From NCBI GenBank assembly GCA_002325375.1, contig DCRZ01000009.1, positions 344,156 through 408,155 of the forward strand: a stretch of DNA of 64,000 nt, read 5' to 3'. The stretch comes from Rhodospirillaceae bacterium UBA1479 (lineage in GTDB: Bacteria > Pseudomonadota > Alphaproteobacteria > Rhodospirillales > Casp-alpha2). Below the pieces are notes generated by a model that saw only the letters and a list, made by a program, of their open reading frames with translations, did no database searches and was not told where the DNA came from. A program made the translations under genes and the position numbers. Below are positions 62,048-64,000 of this stretch, piece by piece. The stretch's first letter is position 1; every line of letters begins with the position of its first letter.

Positions 62048-62442
62048 TGTCGTTTTCCTCGTTCAATGGGTGAAGCAAATGCGCCCCGCACCATGCGCGG
62101 CGCGGCGTTTTAACGTTCACATTGTCAGGGGATAACGAAGCTACCCGGCGAACCGGTATCTAAGATCGACATAACAAATGTAACACGTATGAGCCATATG
62201 GGGGTGAAAAGGCCCAAAAGTCAATGGCCTGGCTCCCTGTGTCATTGTCGCAATGCCGTCGATGGCCTTGAAAAAAATCAAAAATTTCCGAAAAGGACGG
62301 TTTTTAACAAGGACCTACAGTCGATTTCATGAATATTTGCGAGGGCCCGGCCGGATAAATAAAATTTTGCGATTGTTTGCTTTGTTATTTTTCAATTCAG
62401 GGAATTTCACCCTGCCGGGCCAAGCATTGAACGACCGGTCCA
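62048..62442 (-). other. 395-base intergenic region upstream of csp
   Basis: No supported gene. On the minus strand it is the csp leader, with a GCGCC...GGCGC hairpin (62081-62103), a possible TTACAT/AGATAC promoter pair near 62160-62190, and beyond that AT-rich stretches with several A-runs and T-runs (62270-62400). It also serves as the downstream region of the DUF481 gene; I saw no convincing terminator. Confidence 0.5.
62081..62103 (-). promoter_or_regulatory. hairpin in the csp leader
   Basis: Nine pairs (GCGCC, then GCGCA after one mismatch) with a three-base loop, directly ahead of the ribosome site of csp. It may influence temperature- or growth-dependent translation. Confidence 0.45.
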
Positions 62443-63477
62443 TCAGAACCCATAGACGAGCGAGGCCTTGGTCAGGGTGTCCGTGGCCTCGGTTCCCGCC
62501 GGCGCGCCCGAGTTGTGTTCCAGGTGATAGGATAGGCGCCCGGACAGGCTGCCGATGATCTTCATGGTCAGGGCGGCGGTGTTTTCGGTGATCGTCCGCT
62601 CATCGCCCCATGTCACCGACGCCTTGTTGGTGAAGGTGGCGTTGTTCGAGACCTGCCAGCGGAATTCAAGCCCGCCTCGGGCGCCGGGTTCGACAAGCTG
62701 TTCTTCCGTCGCTTTGACCTCGCTGAGACGAAGGGCGGGGCCGGCGGTCACCTCAAGACCGATATCGTCCGAGCGAATGACCTTGTAGCCCAGGCCGGCG
62801 GCCTGGGTCAGTTCGTAGGTGAAGCCGCTGAACCGGTCATCGTCGTAATCGACAAGCCCGAAGACGAAGGCGCGGTCGGTGAAGAGATATTTCGCATTGC
62901 CGCCCAGGCGCAGGTGCTGCGTGTTGATGGTCCCGGTGTCCTTGGCGAAATCATAGCTTGCCGTCGCTTCGGCTTCCCACGGCCCGCGCGTGTAGCCGAC
63001 CTTGGCCGCCGCGTTGACTTCTTCCGTTTCCGTGTTGCCCGTGGCGCGCCCCCCGCCCAGTTCGATCTCGCCCGACCATTCGCCCGGTGACGCGGTCGGC
63101 GTTATGGGCAGGACGGCGGCACCGGTTGTGCCGCTGGTCGTCACGGGGGTGCCGTTCGCGGCGGCGTTGATGCGGCCGCCAAAGGCCGGAAAGGCGGCGG
63201 TGGCGGTGGCGACCAGGGTGTCCCGGTGCCGGGGGGCGGCAGCGACCGCGTAGGCTACCAGTTCGTCCAGCCGGCGGGGCTCTGACGCGATTGCGGATAC
63301 CAACGCCAGCTTCAGGCCGGCAATGTCGTCGCGGCGGGCGGCGTCCGCCATGGGGGCGAATTCGGGGGCGGCGCCGTTTCCGGTCGCGGCGCGAAGGGAA
63401 GGCGTGTCGAACAGGAAGACGGCGGACATCAATAAAAACAGTCCCGCCCCGGCAGGCAGGTTGGAGATCTTGGGCAT
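62443..63477 (-). CDS. DUF481 outer-membrane beta-barrel protein
   Basis: This 344-residue protein has a signal peptide (residues 1-31, LPAGAGLFLLMSAVFLF then LRAA), an N-terminal helical part (MADAARRDDIAGLKLALVSA) and a C-terminal DUF481 barrel with GEIELGGGRATGNTETEEVN, EATASYDFAKDTGTINTQHL and a terminal LTKASLVYGF, Phe-ended as in outer-membrane proteins. YdiY is the E. coli relative. Function unknown. Confidence 0.9.
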   Translation of the reverse strand: MPKISNLPAGAGLFLLMSAVFLFDTPSLRAATGNGAAPEFAPMADAARRDDIAGLKLALVSAIASEPRRLDELVAYAVAAAPRHRDTLVATATAAFPAFGGRINAAANGTPVTTSGTTGAAVLPITPTASPGEWSGEIELGGGRATGNTETEEVNAAAKVGYTRGPWEAEATASYDFAKDTGTINTQHLRLGGNAKYLFTDRAFVFGLVDYDDDRFSGFTYELTQAAGLGYKVIRSDDIGLEVTAGPALRLSEVKATEEQLVEPGARGGLEFRWQVSNNATFTNKASVTWGDERTITENTAALTMKIIGSLSGRLSYHLEHNSGAPAGTEATDTLTKASLVYGF

Positions 63478-63501
63478 AACGATCCTAATTTTCTGTGTTC
63501 A

Positions 63502-63523
63502 GCGCCGGCGATGGGGCCGGCGC
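63502..63523. other. GC-rich perfect hairpin near DUF481
   Basis: GCGCCGGC, loop GATGGG, GCCGGCGC: an eight-base-pair stem 25 bases upstream of DUF481's ATG (minus strand). It could terminate the ACAD transcript or lie in the DUF481 leader. Confidence 0.45.
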
Positions 63524-63663
63524 ACCGCCCCGCGGTTCGGCACGCGGGGGAGGAACGGAACGGCCGATTCCGCACGGAAATGGCCGGACGATCATGGGTG
63601 ATCGTCCCCTAGGGCCTAACACGGCCCCATGCCCTGATGCAAATTTGCCCGGGAAAACCGGGG

Positions 63664-64000
63664 TCAGCCGCGCGGCGGCCAGTTCATCTGGCGGCGCAGT
63701 TCCGTGCGCGCGATCTGGCGGCGGTGGACCTCGTCGGGGCCGTCGGCGAATTTAAGGGCCCGCATGCGCGCCCAGTAATAGGCGAGCGGCGTGTCCTGGC
63801 ACATGCCGGCGCCGCCGAAGGCTTGGATCGCGCGGTCGACGACCGCCAGCGCCATGTTTGGGGCGGCGACCTTGATCATGGCGATTTCCTGACGCGCCGC
63901 CTTGTTGCCGACTTCGTCCATCATCCAGGCGGCCTTGAGGACCAACAGGCGGCACATCTCGATCTCGATGCGGCTTTGGGCGATCCGTTCCTGGGTCACG
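63664..64000 (-). CDS. ACAD10/11-like acyl-CoA dehydrogenase (5' end outside window)
   Basis: About 112 C-terminal residues are visible; the gene begins beyond the window. QSRIEIEMCRLLVLKAAWMM, AIQAFGGAGMCQDTPLAYYW and MRALKFADGPDEVHRRQIAR closely resemble the C-terminus of ACAD10/ACAD11, where ADGPDEVH is typical. The match supports an acyl-CoA dehydrogenase acting on 4-hydroxyacyl or related CoA. Confidence 0.88.
   Translation of the reverse strand, partial: VTQERIAQSRIEIEMCRLLVLKAAWMMDEVGNKAARQEIAMIKVAAPNMALAVVDRAIQAFGGAGMCQDTPLAYYWARMRALKFADGPDEVHRRQIARTELRRQMNWPPRG

Overview
The window is GC-rich, densely packed chromosomal DNA from an alphaproteobacterium, most likely a free-living member of the Rhodospirillales. 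The order polyprenyl synthetase, DUF2007 protein, tRNA1(Val) methyltransferase, S49 peptidase, glyQ, glyS, ppdK is a conserved alphaproteobacterial block. Most genes look like host genes with matching codon use. I saw no insertion sequence, prophage, integrase or CRISPR array. One tRNA gene is present (CAT anticodon, probably elongator tRNA-Met, 38883-38959).

Layout. 1-2.5 kb: CYTH/CHAD protein (cut by the window start), a ParA-like ATPase and a small HTH protein. 2.6-12.2 kb: housekeeping block (ispB-like, methyltransferase, S49 peptidase, glyQS, ppdK). 12.3-18.7 kb: GDP-mannose/GDP-L-fucose synthesis (gmd, fcl, manC), a convergent GT10 fucosyltransferase-like gene and two methyltransferases. 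18.7-18.9 kb: a gene-free stretch with several strong hairpins, a candidate structured RNA. 19-21.7 kb: a secreted six-cysteine protein, a beta-CASP metallo-hydrolase and a DUF4197 protein. 21.9-26.7 kb: IclR regulator, NitT/TauT-type ABC transporter and amidase. 26.7-28.3 kb: methyltransferase and YgfZ-like protein. 28.5-35.2 kb: surface glycan glycosyltransferases (GT9, GT2, GT4, GT4), an asparagine synthase and pyrC. 35.3-39.3 kb: lipoproteins, an AcuI-like reductase, an isocitrate lyase/PEP mutase family protein, small proteins and the tRNA.

39.3-46.5 kb is the sensory region. A bacteriophytochrome histidine kinase (bphP) and its heme oxygenase (bphO) form an operon on the minus strand. 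An MFS exporter follows, then an ammonium transporter (Amt) fused to a histidine kinase. 46.8-53.6 kb holds a GntR/hydrolase/DMT-transporter operon, then an IclR regulator followed by a two-subunit acyl-CoA dehydrogenase. 53.7-59 kb holds an enolase-superfamily enzyme, RraA-like and glutaredoxin-DinB fusion genes, a class III CoA-transferase and an APH-type kinase. 59-64 kb holds a third histidine kinase, a histidine phosphatase, small proteins, a cold-shock protein, a DUF481 outer-membrane protein and the end of an ACAD10/11-like dehydrogenase.

How they may work together. BphO would make the biliverdin that BphP binds at an aligned Cys18. The Amt-kinase would couple ammonium to phosphorelay output. 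None of the three histidine kinases has a response regulator gene in the window, so their outputs must lie elsewhere. The CoA-transferase, APH kinase and ACAD10/11-like enzyme resemble the separate parts of a 4-hydroxyacyl-CoA degradation route. The strongest leads are the Amt-histidine kinase, the candidate RNA at 18.7-18.9 kb, the glutaredoxin-DinB fusion, a perfect CRP-type palindrome at 38413-38428, and the 12-base operator-like sequence shared by two distant promoters.
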